The position numbers and the translations under genes are program-made. The notes under the pieces are model-generated. The model searched no databases and had not been told where the DNA came from. It was given only the letters and a program-made list of their open reading frames with translations. A stretch of 64,000 bases of DNA from Mycetohabitans rhizoxinica HKI 454 (GTDB lineage Bacteria; Pseudomonadota; Gammaproteobacteria; Burkholderiales; Burkholderiaceae): NCBI RefSeq assembly GCF_000198775.1, contig NC_014722.1:2634717-2698716 (forward strand). The letters run 5' to 3'. Every line of letters begins with the position of its first letter. Position 1 is the first letter of the stretch. Of the stretch, positions 27,369 to 36,524 are shown piece after piece.

Positions 27369-28294
27369 GACAGTCTCTTCAATTTTGGATCGAGTGCATC
27401 GCGCAACCCGTCGCCGAGCAGATTGATGACCAGCACGGTGACCAGAATCGACAAGCCCGGCATCGTGACGATCCACCACGCGTTGTCGATGTAGTCGCGC
27501 GCGGAGGCCAGCATCGCGCCCCATTCAGCTGACGGCGGCTGCACGCCCAGGCCGAGAAAGCCGAGCGCGGCGGCATCGAGGATCGCGGTCGAGAAGCCCA
27601 GCGTAGCCTGCACAATCAACGGCGCGGTACAGTTGGGCAACACTTGCGAGAACATCAGGCGCAGCGTGCCAGCGCCCGCCACGCGCGAGGCGGTCACATA
27701 CTCCCTTTGCAGCTCACCGAGCGCGCACGCGCGCGTGAGCCGCACATAGGCGGGCAGCGAGACGATCGCAATGGCCAGCATCGTGTTGGTCAGTCCGGGA
27801 CCGATCACAGCCACGACCGCCACCGCAAGCAACAACGACGGCAGCGCGAGCAGCACATCCATCAGCCGCATGATCGGCGCGTCGCCCCAACGCGGGAAGA
27901 ATGCGGCGGCCAGACCCAGTACGATGCCCGGTACCAGCGCCAAGACGACCGACACCAGGCCGATGAAGAATGACAGCCGCGCGCCGTACATCAGCCGTGA
28001 CAGGATGTCGCGCCCAGCTTCGTCAGTGCCCAGCACGAACTGCCAGTTGCCGCCAGCGAGCCACGCCGGCGGCAACTTGACGCACTCCCGGTACTGCTCG
28101 ATCGGGCTATGCGGCGCCAGCAGCGGCGCGAACAGCGCGACCACGACCAATATCGCGACCACCACGAGCGCGCCGACGGCGCCACGGTTGCGCGAGAACT
28201 GGGCCCAGAATTCGCGCGCCGCCAGCACGCGCCCGGACGGCGGCGGCGTCACCGCCTGCTGCGAGGACAGGGGTTGGGTTGGCAAGTCTGCCAT
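27365..28294 (-). CDS. dppC: Dipeptide ABC transporter permease DppC
   Basis: A 309-residue inner-membrane permease with the N-terminal OppC_N segment and a C-terminal binding-protein-dependent transport domain. The EAA loop region is seen as [22 protein letters not shown]. About six helices are present, and [20 protein letters not shown] is the DppC/OppC family landmark. It begins two bases after the dppB stop and overlaps dppD. Confidence 0.93.
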   Translation of the reverse strand: MADLPTQPLSSQQAVTPPPSGRVLAAREFWAQFSRNRGAVGALVVVAILVVVALFAPLLAPHSPIEQYRECVKLPPAWLAGGNWQFVLGTDEAGRDILSRLMYGARLSFFIGLVSVVLALVPGIVLGLAAAFFPRWGDAPIMRLMDVLLALPSLLLAVAVVAVIGPGLTNTMLAIAIVSLPAYVRLTRACALGELQREYVTASRVAGAGTLRLMFSQVLPNCTAPLIVQATLGFSTAILDAAALGFLGLGVQPPSAEWGAMLASARDYIDNAWWIVTMPGLSILVTVLVINLLGDGLRDALDPKLKRLS

Positions 28295-28296
28295 CG

Positions 28297-29307
28297 TTAC
28301 CTCGTGTGGCGAATGCGCGGATTAAGCACGCCGTACAGCACATCGACGAGCAGGTTGACCAGGATGACCAGCGTCGCGATCAGCAGGATGCCGCCTTGCA
28401 CGATCGGGTAGTCGCGGCGCGAGATTGCGTCGATTAGCCACTTGCCGATTCCAGGCCAAGAAAACAGGGTCTCGGTCAACACGGCGCCTGCAAGCAACGT
28501 ACCGACCTGCAGCCCGATCACCGTGACAACGGGAATCAATGCGTTGCGCAGCGCATGCACGAGGACGACCCGCGCCGGCGACAAGCCCTTGGCGCGCGCA
28601 GTACGGATATAGTCCTCGCGCAGCACCTCGAGCATTGACGAGCGCGTCATCCGCGCGACCACCGCCAGCGGAATCGTGCCCAACACCACCGCTGGCAGGA
28701 TCAGGTGCGACACGGCGGACTGGAACGCGCCCTCATCGGTGGACAGCAGCGAATCAATCAGCATGAAGCCGGTCGTATACGGAATGTCATATTCCACCGC
28801 GATGCGCCCGGACACCGGCGTCCAGCCGAGCGTGACCGAGAACAGCATGATCAGCAGCAACCCCCACCAGAAGATCGGCATCGAATAGCCGGTCAGCGCG
28901 GTCCCCATCACCGTGTGATCGAGCCACGAGCCGCGCCTGAGCGCCGCGGCAACGCCCGCCGGCAGGCCGAGCAGCAGCGCAAACGCCATCGCGCAGACCG
29001 ACAGCTCCAGCGTCGCTGGAAAGCGCGCGAGAAACTCGTCCATCACGCTAGTATTGGTGATCAACGATGTGCCAAGGTCGCCCTGCAGTGCGCGGCCCAC
29101 ATAGTGCAGATACTGCCACGGCAGCGGCTCATCGAGCCCCAGACGATGCAGCGCCTCGGCATGCATCTGCGGATCGACGCCGCGCTCACCCATCATTACT
29201 TCGATGGGATCGCCGGGTATCAAATGAATCAGCGCGAACGCGAGAATGGTGATGCCGATGAACGTCGGTATGACCATCCCCAGGCGGCGCAAGACAAAAC
29301 GGATCAT
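28297..29307 (-). CDS. dppB: Dipeptide ABC transporter permease DppB
   Basis: A 336-residue inner-membrane permease of the DppB/OppB type: MIRFVLRRLGMVIPTFIGIT at the N terminus, then HLIPGDPIEVMMGERG, LGLDEPLPWQYLHYV, the EAA loop VARMTRSSMLEVLREDYIRTARAKG-like and the last helix region TETLFSWPGIGKWL. Together with DppC it forms the pore for peptides. A strong GC-rich hairpin separates it from dppA. Confidence 0.93.
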   Translation of the reverse strand: MIRFVLRRLGMVIPTFIGITILAFALIHLIPGDPIEVMMGERGVDPQMHAEALHRLGLDEPLPWQYLHYVGRALQGDLGTSLITNTSVMDEFLARFPATLELSVCAMAFALLLGLPAGVAAALRRGSWLDHTVMGTALTGYSMPIFWWGLLLIMLFSVTLGWTPVSGRIAVEYDIPYTTGFMLIDSLLSTDEGAFQSAVSHLILPAVVLGTIPLAVVARMTRSSMLEVLREDYIRTARAKGLSPARVVLVHALRNALIPVVTVIGLQVGTLLAGAVLTETLFSWPGIGKWLIDAISRRDYPIVQGGILLIATLVILVNLLVDVLYGVLNPRIRHTR

Positions 29308-29340
29308 GAAAACTCCCGTTTGTGGGTGCCAGTGCGTGAG

Positions 29341-29370
29341 CGGCGGCGCGGGCTCGCGCCCGGGCCGCCG
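29341..29370 (-). other. GC-rich hairpin between dppA and dppB
   Basis: CGGCGGC at 29341-29347 pairs with GCCGCCG at 29364-29370, with an inner GGGC/GCCC stem. No T-run follows on either strand, so it is not a simple terminator. Intercistronic hairpins of this kind commonly protect the binding-protein message and lower expression of the following permease genes. Confidence 0.6.
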
Positions 29371-29435
29371 CGGTCCGTGCTCAACGCTTAAGCAGCGTGT
29401 GGCCGCCAGCGTAACGCAGGACGATGTCGAAACGC

Positions 29436-31079
29436 TTACTTCAAGCTCACGCCGTCAAAGCGGGTGTAACCCAGCGGGTCGATCTTGAAGTCGACGACGC
29501 TTTTCGCAATCGGCTGGTACGTCGTCGAATGCGCGAGCGGCGAGAACGGCAGCTCTTTGGCGAAGATCTTCTGCGCCTCGATGTACAGCTTCGTGCGCTG
29601 CGCCTGATCGGTGGTTTCGCGGCCCTTGACGACCCGATCGTCGAAGGGCTTGTAGCACCATCTGTCAAAGTTGTTGCCATTGACCGCGTCACAGCCGAGC
29701 AGCGTGCCGAGCCAGTTGTCGGGATCGCCATTATCGCCGGTCCAGCCAATCAGCATCGCGTCGTGCTCGCCCGCATGAGCGCGCTTGATGTACTCGCCCC
29801 ATTCATACGTGACGATCTTCGCCTTCACGCCAACCTTGGCCCAGTCGGCCTGGATCATCTCGGCCATCAGCTTGCCATTCGGGTTGTACGAGCGTTGCAC
29901 CGGCATAGCCCACAACGTCACCTCAGTGCCTTCCTTGACGCCCGCCTTGCGCAACAACGCCTTGGCTTGCTGCGGATCATACGGCAACGCCTTGATCGAT
30001 GCGTCGTACGACCATTGCGTCGGCGGCATCGGGTTGGTCGCGAGCTGGCCCGCGCCCTGGTACACCGATTCGATGATGGCCTTCTTGTTGATCGCCATGT
30101 CCAGCGCACGGCGCACTTGCGCGTTGTCAAACGGCTTGTGCTCGACGTTGTACGCCAGATAGCCGAGATTGAATCCCGGCTTGGACGGCAATTGCACATT
30201 CGGGTCACGATTGAGCGACTCGATGTCGGCCGGCCGCGGATAGACTGTAATCTGGCATTCGCCGCGCTTGAGCTTCTGGATCCGCACCCCCGGATCGACG
30301 GTGATTGAAAAGATCAGCTTGCCGACCTTAACCGCGCCCGGCTTCCAGTAATCGGGATTGCCGTCGAAACGGATCGTCGCATCCTTTGTGTAGCGTTTGA
30401 AAATAAACGGTCCGGTGCCGATCGGCTTTTGGTTCAAGTCCGGCGCGCGATTGGCCTTGAGCAGCGCGTCCGCGTATTCGGCCGACTGGATCGATGCGAA
30501 CTCCATCGCCAGATTCTGCAGGAACGGCGCGTTGACCTCCTTCAGCGTGAAGCGCACGGTATACGGATCGATCTTTTCAACCTTTGCGATCAGCTTGTCC
30601 AGCCCCAAGTCAGTGAAGTACGGGAACTGGACCCTGTACGCCTTGTTGAACGGCAGAGTCGGGTCGAGCATCCGATGAAACGTGAACAGCACGTCGTCGG
30701 CATTGAAATCACGCGTCGGCTTGAAGATGTCATTTGAGTGAAACTTCACACCATGACGCAAATGGAAGGTGTAATGCAGACCATCCGGCGACACATCCCA
30801 CTTTTCAGCCAGGCCAGGCTCGATTTTTGTGCCACCACGCTCGAACTCGACCAGACGATTGAAGACGGTAAACGTATTGGCGGTGAAGTCGGTGCCGGTG
30901 GTGTACTGCGCTGGATCGAAGCCCGCGGGGCTGCCCTCGGAGCAATAAATCAGCGTCTTGTTGGGCAGCGACGCGGCTTGCGCGAGTCCGGCTCCGCCCA
31001 GCGCCAGCGTGGTCACCACGGCGAGCACGGCATGGTAGGTCGCGCGATAGGTTTCGGATAACGGACGGTTATGTGGCAT
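29436..31079 (-). CDS. dppA: Dipeptide ABC transporter periplasmic binding protein
   Basis: A 547-residue SBP_bac_5 binding protein. A signal peptide covers residues 1-35 (ending AGLAQA), then the mature start SLPNKTLIYCSEGSPAGFDPA, typical of DppA with the cysteine in ligand-domain I. Further landmarks are LRHGVKFHSND, NAPFLQNLAMEFASI and GWTGDNGDPDNW, the peptide-backbone-binding loop. It captures dipeptides, or possibly heme-like ligands as known for E. coli DppA, for DppBCDF. The ATG at 31079 has a GGAG site; the longer frame to 31142 lacks signal features. Confidence 0.94.
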   Translation of the reverse strand: MPHNRPLSETYRATYHAVLAVVTTLALGGAGLAQAASLPNKTLIYCSEGSPAGFDPAQYTTGTDFTANTFTVFNRLVEFERGGTKIEPGLAEKWDVSPDGLHYTFHLRHGVKFHSNDIFKPTRDFNADDVLFTFHRMLDPTLPFNKAYRVQFPYFTDLGLDKLIAKVEKIDPYTVRFTLKEVNAPFLQNLAMEFASIQSAEYADALLKANRAPDLNQKPIGTGPFIFKRYTKDATIRFDGNPDYWKPGAVKVGKLIFSITVDPGVRIQKLKRGECQITVYPRPADIESLNRDPNVQLPSKPGFNLGYLAYNVEHKPFDNAQVRRALDMAINKKAIIESVYQGAGQLATNPMPPTQWSYDASIKALPYDPQQAKALLRKAGVKEGTEVTLWAMPVQRSYNPNGKLMAEMIQADWAKVGVKAKIVTYEWGEYIKRAHAGEHDAMLIGWTGDNGDPDNWLGTLLGCDAVNGNNFDRWCYKPFDDRVVKGRETTDQAQRTKLYIEAQKIFAKELPFSPLAHSTTYQPIAKSVVDFKIDPLGYTRFDGVSLK

Positions 31080-31122
31080 GCTTGCTCCGAATTGTCGTCC
31101 CGGGATCTCCGGTGTAGGCGCG

Positions 31123-31150
31123 AGTGTACTGGATTTCGCCAAACCGGCAA
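31123..31150 (-). promoter_or_regulatory. Possible sigma-70 promoter of the dpp operon
   Basis: On the minus strand TTGCCG (31150-31145) and TACACT (31128-31123) are separated by 16 bases, about 45 bases upstream of the dppA start. Each hexamer has a few mismatches to consensus, so this is a moderate match only. Confidence 0.4.
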
Positions 31151-31220
31151 GACGGAAAAAAACATACGTTCGACAAATTCACAACGGCCGACGTGCGCCA
31201 CGCCGTCATTGCGATGGCGC

Positions 31221-32051
31221 TCAGACGCGCAGACGCTCGCAAATCGCCTTGCTGGCCGCCGCGCCGTTCAGCGTGTAGAAATGCAATCCCGGCGCGCCGT
31301 TCACGACCAGCCGCTCGCACATCGCGGTCACGACATCCAGCCCAAATGCCCGAATGGCATCACGGTCGTCACCAAAGTTCTCCAGTCGCCACGCAATCCA
31401 CTTCGGGACCTCTGCGCCGCACATTTCGGAAAAGCGCATCAGTTGCGCATAGTTCGTGATCGGCATGATGCCGGGCACGATCGGCACGTCGACACCGAGC
31501 TTGCGCACGTCGTCGACGAAGCGGAAATAGGCGTCCGCATTATAGAAATACTGTGTAATCGCCGAGTTTGCGCCCGCCTTCACCTTGCGTGCGAAATTCT
31601 CCAGATCCGCGCGCGGCGACCTCGCCTGCGGGTGGTATTCGGGATACGCGGCCACTTCGATATGAAACCAGTCGCCGTGCTCGGCGCGCACGAACGCAAC
31701 CAGGTCGCACGCATAGCGCAGTTCGCCGACCTCTCCCATGCCGGAGGGCAGGTCACCACGCAGCGCGACGATGTGCCGGATGCCGTGCGCGCGGTACAGT
31801 GCCAGAATGCCGCGCAAGCTCTCCTTCGACGCGCCGATGCACGACAGGTGCGGCGCGGCCTCGAAGCCCTCACCCGCCATTTCGAGCACGGTATCGAGCG
31901 TGCCCTGCTGCGTCGAGCCGCCGGCGCCAAACGTCACCGACATGAACTTAGGCTTGAGTGGCGCCAGCTGCGCACGCGTTGCGCGCAATTTGTCGATCCC
32001 TTCCGCCGTCTTCGGCGGAAAGAACTCAAACGAGATTTCGGGCAGGGACAT
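31221..32051 (-). CDS. metF: 5,10-methylenetetrahydrofolate reductase
   Basis: A 276-residue MTHFR beta8-alpha8 barrel: ISFEFFPPKT at the N terminus with the catalytic Glu region, MSVTFGAGGSTQQGT, ALRGDLPSG, VAAYPEYHPQA, and ANSAITQYFYNADAYFRF for flavin and folate binding. It reduces 5,10-methylene-THF to 5-methyl-THF, the methyl donor for methionine synthesis. It is the last gene of the ahcY, holin-like and metF run. The ATG at 32051 starts the conserved fold; the longer frame to 32243 runs into the preceding gene. Confidence 0.95.
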   Translation of the reverse strand: MSLPEISFEFFPPKTAEGIDKLRATRAQLAPLKPKFMSVTFGAGGSTQQGTLDTVLEMAGEGFEAAPHLSCIGASKESLRGILALYRAHGIRHIVALRGDLPSGMGEVGELRYACDLVAFVRAEHGDWFHIEVAAYPEYHPQARSPRADLENFARKVKAGANSAITQYFYNADAYFRFVDDVRKLGVDVPIVPGIMPITNYAQLMRFSEMCGAEVPKWIAWRLENFGDDRDAIRAFGLDVVTAMCERLVVNGAPGLHFYTLNGAAASKAICERLRV

Positions 32052-32092
32052 AGGGTGTATTGGAAAGAGAGGCGTGCCGCCGCCAGCGTGCG

Positions 32093-32458
32093 TCAGTACC
32101 AGCGCTCGACGGTAAAGCGCTGACCAAGGATCAGCGCGCTCAGCAGATACGACACGATGCTGTACAGGATCGAGCCAAAGAATGCCGACCAAAAGCCGGA
32201 GACCTCGAACCCCTTGAGCAGCGTTGCACCCAACCAGAAGCACAACGCATTAATCACCAGGATGAACACCCCCAGCGTAAGCACCGTCAGCGGCAGCGTG
32301 AATAAGATCAGAAGCGGCCGGATAATCGCGTTGATTAACCCGAGCACGAGCGCGACGATCAACGCGGTACCGAAGCTCTTGATTTGAATCGACGGCACAA
32401 TATACGTGATGATCAACAGCGCAAGCGCATTAATCAACCAGGTCAGCAATACAGTCAT
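32093..32458 (-). CDS. Phage-holin-family small membrane protein (DUF360-like)
   Basis: A 121-residue protein with four hydrophobic helices. It starts MTVLLTWLINALALLIITYI, then IVALVLGLINAIIRPLLILF with the family's NAIIRPLL block, TLGVFILVINALCFWLGATL, and FWSAFFGSILYSIVSYLLS. It belongs to the widespread 'phage holin family 4 / superfamily IV' small membrane proteins, whose job in bacteria is unknown; nothing here points to an actual phage. It sits between ahcY and metF in one transcription direction, an arrangement common in this family of bacteria. Confidence 0.85.
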   Translation of the reverse strand: MTVLLTWLINALALLIITYIVPSIQIKSFGTALIVALVLGLINAIIRPLLILFTLPLTVLTLGVFILVINALCFWLGATLLKGFEVSGFWSAFFGSILYSIVSYLLSALILGQRFTVERWY

Positions 32459-32534
32459 CGCGGGCTCCCTGTGATGCGGCCGATGTGCGCTGGGGCACGT
32501 TGTCGATCGTGCCCCAGCGCGCGTGCAGCCGCGG

Positions 32535-33956
32535 TTAGTAACGGTAATGGTCCGGCTTGAACGGACCGTGCTTGTCCACGCCAATATACCGTGCCTGCGC
32601 GTCGCTAAGCTCGGTCAGTGTCGCGCCGATGCGCGCCAGATGCAGTCGCGCGACCTTTTCATCCAAGTGCTTAGGCAGCACGTAGACCTTGTTTTGATAC
32701 TGGTCGCCGCGCGTGAACAACTCGATCTGCGCGAGCGTCTGATTCGTGAACGAATTGGACATCACGAACGATGGGTGGCCGGTCGCGCACCCCAGGTTCA
32801 CGAGCCGCCCCTCGGCCAGCAAAATCACCCGCTTACCATCCGGGAAGATGATGTGGTCCACTTGCGGCTTGATATTTTCCCACTGGTACTGGCGCGTGGA
32901 CGCTACCTCGATTTCGGAATCGAAGTGGCCGATATTGCACACGATCGCGTTGTGGCGCATCGCCTTCATGTGGTCGTGGTTGATCACATGATAGTTGCCG
33001 GTAGCCGTCACGAAGATGTCGGCCTTGTCCGCCGCGTACTCCATCGTGACGACGCGATAGCCTTCCATCGCCGCCTGCAACGCGCAGATTGGATCGATCT
33101 CAGTCACCCACACGGTCGCGCCGAGCCCGCGCAGCGATTGTGCGCAACCCTTGCCGACGTCACCGTAGCCAGCCACCACGGCAATCTTGCCGGCGATCAT
33201 CACGTCCGTGGCACGCTTGATGCCGTCCACCAGCGACTCGCGGCAACCGTACAGGTTGTCAAACTTGGACTTGGTCACCGAATCGTTCACGTTGATGGCC
33301 GGGAACGGCAGCCGGCCCTCGCGCTCCATCTGGTACAACCGATGCACGCCGGTCGTAGTTTCCTCGGTCACCCCGCGAATGTGCGCGAGGCGCGTCGAGT
33401 ACCAGCGCGGGTCCACGTCAAGACGACGAGCAATCGCGTTGTACAACGCGACCTCTTCCTCGTTGAGCGGCTTGGAGATCACCGAGCGGTCCTGCTCGGC
33501 CTTCGCGCCAAGGATCAGCAGCAGTGTGGCGTCGCCGCCGTCATCGAGGATCATGTTGGCGAACTGGCCATTCGGCCATTCGAAGATCCGGTGCGTGAAC
33601 GCCCAGTATTCGTCGAGCGATTCGCCCTTGTACGCAAACACCGGCGTGCCGGTTTCGGCGATCGCCGCCGCTGCGTGATCCTGCGTCGAGAAGACGTTGC
33701 ACGAGGCCCAACGCACGTCGGCGCCCAGCGCTTTCAACGTCTCAATCAGCACGCCGGTCTGAATCGTCATGTGCAGCGAGCCGGCGATGCGAGCGCCCTT
33801 CAGCGGCTGCTCGGCCCGGTACTCGTCGCGCATCTGCACCAAGCCCGGCATTTCGGTCTCGGCAATGTTCAGTTCCTTGCGGCCCCACGCGGCGAGCGAC
33901 GGGTCGGCGACGACATAATCCTGGGATGGGCTTTTTTCGTAAACTGCGGCGTTCAT
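32535..33956 (-). CDS. ahcY: Adenosylhomocysteinase
   Basis: A 473-residue S-adenosylhomocysteine hydrolase. It carries [30 protein letters not shown], the 40-residue insertion found in many bacterial enzymes (around 150-190), [13 protein letters not shown], the NAD-binding [20 protein letters not shown] and the C-terminal KPDHYRY lid. It splits SAH to adenosine and homocysteine, relieving product inhibition of methyltransferases. The ATG at 33956 has a strong AGGAGG site; a GTG one codon earlier is less well spaced. An SAH riboswitch and a good promoter lie just upstream. Confidence 0.97.
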   Translation of the reverse strand: MNAAVYEKSPSQDYVVADPSLAAWGRKELNIAETEMPGLVQMRDEYRAEQPLKGARIAGSLHMTIQTGVLIETLKALGADVRWASCNVFSTQDHAAAAIAETGTPVFAYKGESLDEYWAFTHRIFEWPNGQFANMILDDGGDATLLLILGAKAEQDRSVISKPLNEEEVALYNAIARRLDVDPRWYSTRLAHIRGVTEETTTGVHRLYQMEREGRLPFPAINVNDSVTKSKFDNLYGCRESLVDGIKRATDVMIAGKIAVVAGYGDVGKGCAQSLRGLGATVWVTEIDPICALQAAMEGYRVVTMEYAADKADIFVTATGNYHVINHDHMKAMRHNAIVCNIGHFDSEIEVASTRQYQWENIKPQVDHIIFPDGKRVILLAEGRLVNLGCATGHPSFVMSNSFTNQTLAQIELFTRGDQYQNKVYVLPKHLDEKVARLHLARIGATLTELSDAQARYIGVDKHGPFKPDHYRY

Positions 33957-33990
33957 CACGCCTCCTTTTCTGTCAAAAGAAATAAAAGAC

Positions 33991-34097
33991 GTGAGCGCCG
34001 TTGTGACGACGACCGCAAGCGTTGAACGCGCAAAACGGCACCGCCGATCGAAGCGTTTCGAGCCTGGCGGCCGTCAGCCGTCGCAACGCTCCTCGAA
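33991..34097 (-). ncRNA. S-adenosylhomocysteine riboswitch in the ahcY leader
   Basis: Read on the minus strand, the leader opens with CGAGGAGCGTTGCGAC, continues with CCAGGCTCG and ends in ACAACGGCGCTCAC. These are the conserved strands of the SAH riboswitch core: GAGGAGCG... pairs with the late GGCGCTC in a pseudoknot-like closing arrangement, and GAGG with the AGGCTCG strand. The element begins at the predicted transcription start and ends about 35 bases before the ahcY start. In known cases SAH binding turns ahcY expression on. Confidence 0.9.
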
Positions 34098-34107
34098 ACG
34101 AACCGTG

Positions 34108-34136
34108 ATTGTAGCAAAACAACGGATATCGCTCAA
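34108..34136 (-). promoter_or_regulatory. Sigma-70 promoter of ahcY
   Basis: On the minus strand TTGAGC (34136-34131) and TACAAT (34113-34108) stand exactly 17 bases apart. A start site about eight bases downstream falls near 34100, right at the first conserved strand of the SAH riboswitch. The -35 box touches the stop codon of lrgB. Confidence 0.75.
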
Positions 34137-34855
34137 TTGAGCCAGACGGCCAGCAGCGGGGCCAACAACACCATCACCACACCACAGATCATCATCGTCA
34201 GGCTGGCAACGACGCCCTCCTGACTGCCCAGCTCGCGCGCTTTGGCGGTTCCAGCCCCGTGCGCCGCGGCGCCGAGCAGTGCGCCGCGCGCCAACCGGCT
34301 TCTGAGCGGCAGGATCGCCAGCACCAGTTCGCCGACCAGCATGCCGACCACGCCTGTCGCGATCACGAACAACGCAGTCAGATCGCGCGGCGCATGCAGC
34401 CGGTCGGACACCGCCAACGCGAACGGCGTGGACACCGAACGCGTGAGCAGGCTGTGCTGCAGGTCGGCGGACAAATGCAACCACCGCGCCAACGCGAGCG
34501 AACCGGCGGCGCCGGACAGCACACCCACGGCAACACCGACCGACAACGACAGCCAATGGCGCCGGATCAACTGTCGATACTCATAGATCGGCACCGCGAA
34601 CGCAACCGTGGCCGGGCCTAGCAGCCACATCAGCCAGCGAGTATCGCGGAAATAAACAGGGTACGGGATGCGCGCGAGCAACACGATCGCACCGAGCGCA
34701 ACCGGCACGACAAGTAACGGCGTCAGCCAAGGCCAGCGAAAACGGGCATAAAGCGCCTTCGAACCGATGTACAGCACGATGGTCAGCGCGAAGCACGCCG
34801 CCGCGATCCACGACGCGGCACGCTCCGATGCAATCAGCGCGGGCAACGATGGCAT
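34133..34855 (-). CDS. LrgB/CidB family membrane protein
   Basis: A 240-residue membrane protein with about seven helices and the LrgB landmarks: NPLLV-like region (RWPWLTPLLVVPVAL), LLGPATVAFAVPIYEYRQLIRRHW, LTRSVSTPFALAVSD and AAHGAGTAKARELGSQEG. In Staphylococcus LrgAB/CidAB modulate murein hydrolase activity and cell lysis, and recent views include pyruvate or small-metabolite export. The start at 34855 lies 11 bases after the lrgA stop, so the two genes form an operon. Confidence 0.88.
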   Translation of the reverse strand: MPSLPALIASERAASWIAAACFALTIVLYIGSKALYARFRWPWLTPLLVVPVALGAIVLLARIPYPVYFRDTRWLMWLLGPATVAFAVPIYEYRQLIRRHWLSLSVGVAVGVLSGAAGSLALARWLHLSADLQHSLLTRSVSTPFALAVSDRLHAPRDLTALFVIATGVVGMLVGELVLAILPLRSRLARGALLGAAAHGAGTAKARELGSQEGVVASLTMMICGVVMVLLAPLLAVWLN

Positions 34856-34866
34856 GATGTTCCCGA

Positions 34867-35325
34867 CTACACGGCATGCGCGCGTGCGCGCCGCAGCGCG
34901 AGACGCCGCTCGAACTTCGCAGTCTGCTCGACCGCGACCGCAACCGCCACCATCGCCAGCAGCGTGCCGCCCACGACCACCAGCGCGAGACGCCAACCTT
35001 GCGCCTTGAGCACGTCACCGTACTGGACGGCGGCAACCGCGGCCGGAATGAAGAACAACAGCATCTCGGACAGCAGCCAGTCCGCGCCGGCCTTGACCCA
35101 GCGTGGCGCTATGCGGCCGGAGAACAGCAGGACGAGCAGCAGGCCAAGCCCCAGCACGCCGCCGTTCATCGGCAAGCGCATCCCCTGTGCTAGCGCATCG
35201 GCGGCGATCCAGAGCAGCGCCAGCAGCGTGCTTTGTGCCGCTACGATCGCACCTCTTTCGAGCGCACGCGCCACCCGGCCCGCCGACGACATAACAGGAT
35301 TGGCGTACGAGGAATTGGCGTTCAT
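34867..35325 (-). CDS. LrgA/CidA family membrane protein
   Basis: A 152-residue protein with four helices of the CidA/LrgA (holin-like) family. It has LALLWIAADALAQGMRLPMNGGVLGLGLLLVLL, containing the family's P-x-x-G-x-x-L-G-L pattern, WVKAGADWLLSEMLLFFIPAAVAAVQYGD, and a basic C terminus. The ATG at 35325 is chosen because GGAG lies six bases upstream; the ATG at 35328 is spaced only three bases. It is the first gene of the lrgAB pair, divergent from a LysR-type gene. Confidence 0.88.
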   Translation of the reverse strand: MNANSSYANPVMSSAGRVARALERGAIVAAQSTLLALLWIAADALAQGMRLPMNGGVLGLGLLLVLLFSGRIAPRWVKAGADWLLSEMLLFFIPAAVAAVQYGDVLKAQGWRLALVVVGGTLLAMVAVAVAVEQTAKFERRLALRRARAHAV

Positions 35326-35443
35326 CATGCACTCCGTGGATGCGATGGGCCGCCCGTCGCGCGACGGCAGCGGCCCCTATTCATGCAAAAAGAGTATAAG
35401 TTGCACCGCATCATAAATATAATGAATTACCATAATAATTTCG

Positions 35444-35458
35444 ATTCCAAAATGGAAT
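35444..35458. promoter_or_regulatory. LysR-type dyad ATTCC-N5-GGAAT in the lrgA/lysR intergenic region
   Basis: A perfect inverted repeat ATTCC (35444-35448) / GGAAT (35454-35458) fits the T-N11-A pattern of LysR-type regulator sites. It ends eight bases before the LysR start codon, in an AT-rich stretch (35395-35460) between the divergent genes, as expected for an autoregulatory site. Confidence 0.6.
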
Positions 35459-35466
35459 AACAACCC

Positions 35467-36384
35467 ATGGAACTGCGCGCGCTGAAGTACTTCGTTGAGG
35501 TCGTCCGACAACAGAGCTTCACGGCGGCGGCCGAGCGGATGTTCGTCACGCAGCCCACGATCAGCAAAATGGTCAAGGCGCTCGAGGACGAGATCGGTTC
35601 ACCGCTGCTGCTACGCGACGGCCGTCAAATGGTGCTCACCGACGCCGGCCGAATCGTGTACCAGCGCGGCCAGGATGTGCTGAGTGCGCACGCGCAATTA
35701 CAAGCCGAACTGGACGATTTGGGCACGCTGGGCCGTGGCCAACTCACGCTGGGCATCCCGCCAATGGGCGGCGCGTTGTTTACCCGCGTGATCGCCGTGT
35801 TCCGGCAGCGCTACCCGGGCATCGACCTAAAGTTGTTCGAACAGGGCTCGCGCGCGATCGAGACCGCGCTGCTGGCCGGGGAACTGGAATTGGGTGCATT
35901 GCTGCAGCCGGTGAACACCGATGTGTTCGACGTGCTGCCGGTCAGCCGCCACCCGCTATGGTTGATCGCCCCACAATCGTCGCGCTGGCGCGACGCCGCG
36001 CGGGTCGAACTAACCGAGCTGTCCCATGAGCCCTTCGTGCTCTACGGTGAAAGCCTGGCGCTGAACAATATCGTGCTGGAGGCATGCCGCAGGGCCGGGT
36101 TTTCGCCCACTATCGCCGGGCGTAGCGGGCACTGGGACTTCATCACCGCACTGGTGGCCGCTGGCGTGGGCGTTGCGCTGCTGCCCCGCCCATACTGTGA
36201 GCGGCTGGATCCGGTGCGCTTCGCGCGGGTGCCCGTCGAACCGGAGATCCCTTGGGACATGGCGCTGAGTTGGCGTCGCAAGGGCTACCTATCGCATGCG
36301 GCGCGCGCGTGGCTCGGTGTTGCGCGAGAGCTGCTGCCCAACCAGGACGGCGCCGATTTCACCGGGCCACCGGCCGACATCTGA
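35467..36384 (+). CDS. LysR family transcriptional regulator, CidR-like
   Basis: A 305-residue LysR-type regulator. The winged helix-turn-helix at residues 1-62 reads LKYFVEVVRQQSFTAAAERM and TQPTISKMVKALEDEIG. The co-inducer domain runs from about 90 to 290 (QLTLGIPPMGGALF; AALVAAGVGVALLP-type motif). The divergent position beside lrgAB matches CidR, which controls cidAB-type genes in response to acetate or pyruvate metabolism; this assignment is by context. Confidence 0.88.
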   Translation: MELRALKYFVEVVRQQSFTAAAERMFVTQPTISKMVKALEDEIGSPLLLRDGRQMVLTDAGRIVYQRGQDVLSAHAQLQAELDDLGTLGRGQLTLGIPPMGGALFTRVIAVFRQRYPGIDLKLFEQGSRAIETALLAGELELGALLQPVNTDVFDVLPVSRHPLWLIAPQSSRWRDAARVELTELSHEPFVLYGESLALNNIVLEACRRAGFSPTIAGRSGHWDFITALVAAGVGVALLPRPYCERLDPVRFARVPVEPEIPWDMALSWRRKGYLSHAARAWLGVARELLPNQDGADFTGPPADI

Positions 36385-36524
36385 CGGTTTGCCGCATAAG
36401 CCAGCACCAAAATGGCCAACCTGACACGGCTCGATTGCGTGATCGCAGCACAACGCTGATGCGCGCTTCGCACCTGAAGGCGACATGTCAACGTCTCGCG
36501 CGCCAACGTCACCTGCCGCCGCGG

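Noticed and set aside
32093..32458. Prophage holin
   Set aside because: The protein belongs to a widespread small membrane family between ahcY and metF; no phage genes are near.
32535..34025. 500-codon plus-strand frame opposite ahcY
   Set aside because: ahcY is complete and certain; the opposite frame has the His/Arg-rich composition of GC-rich shadows.
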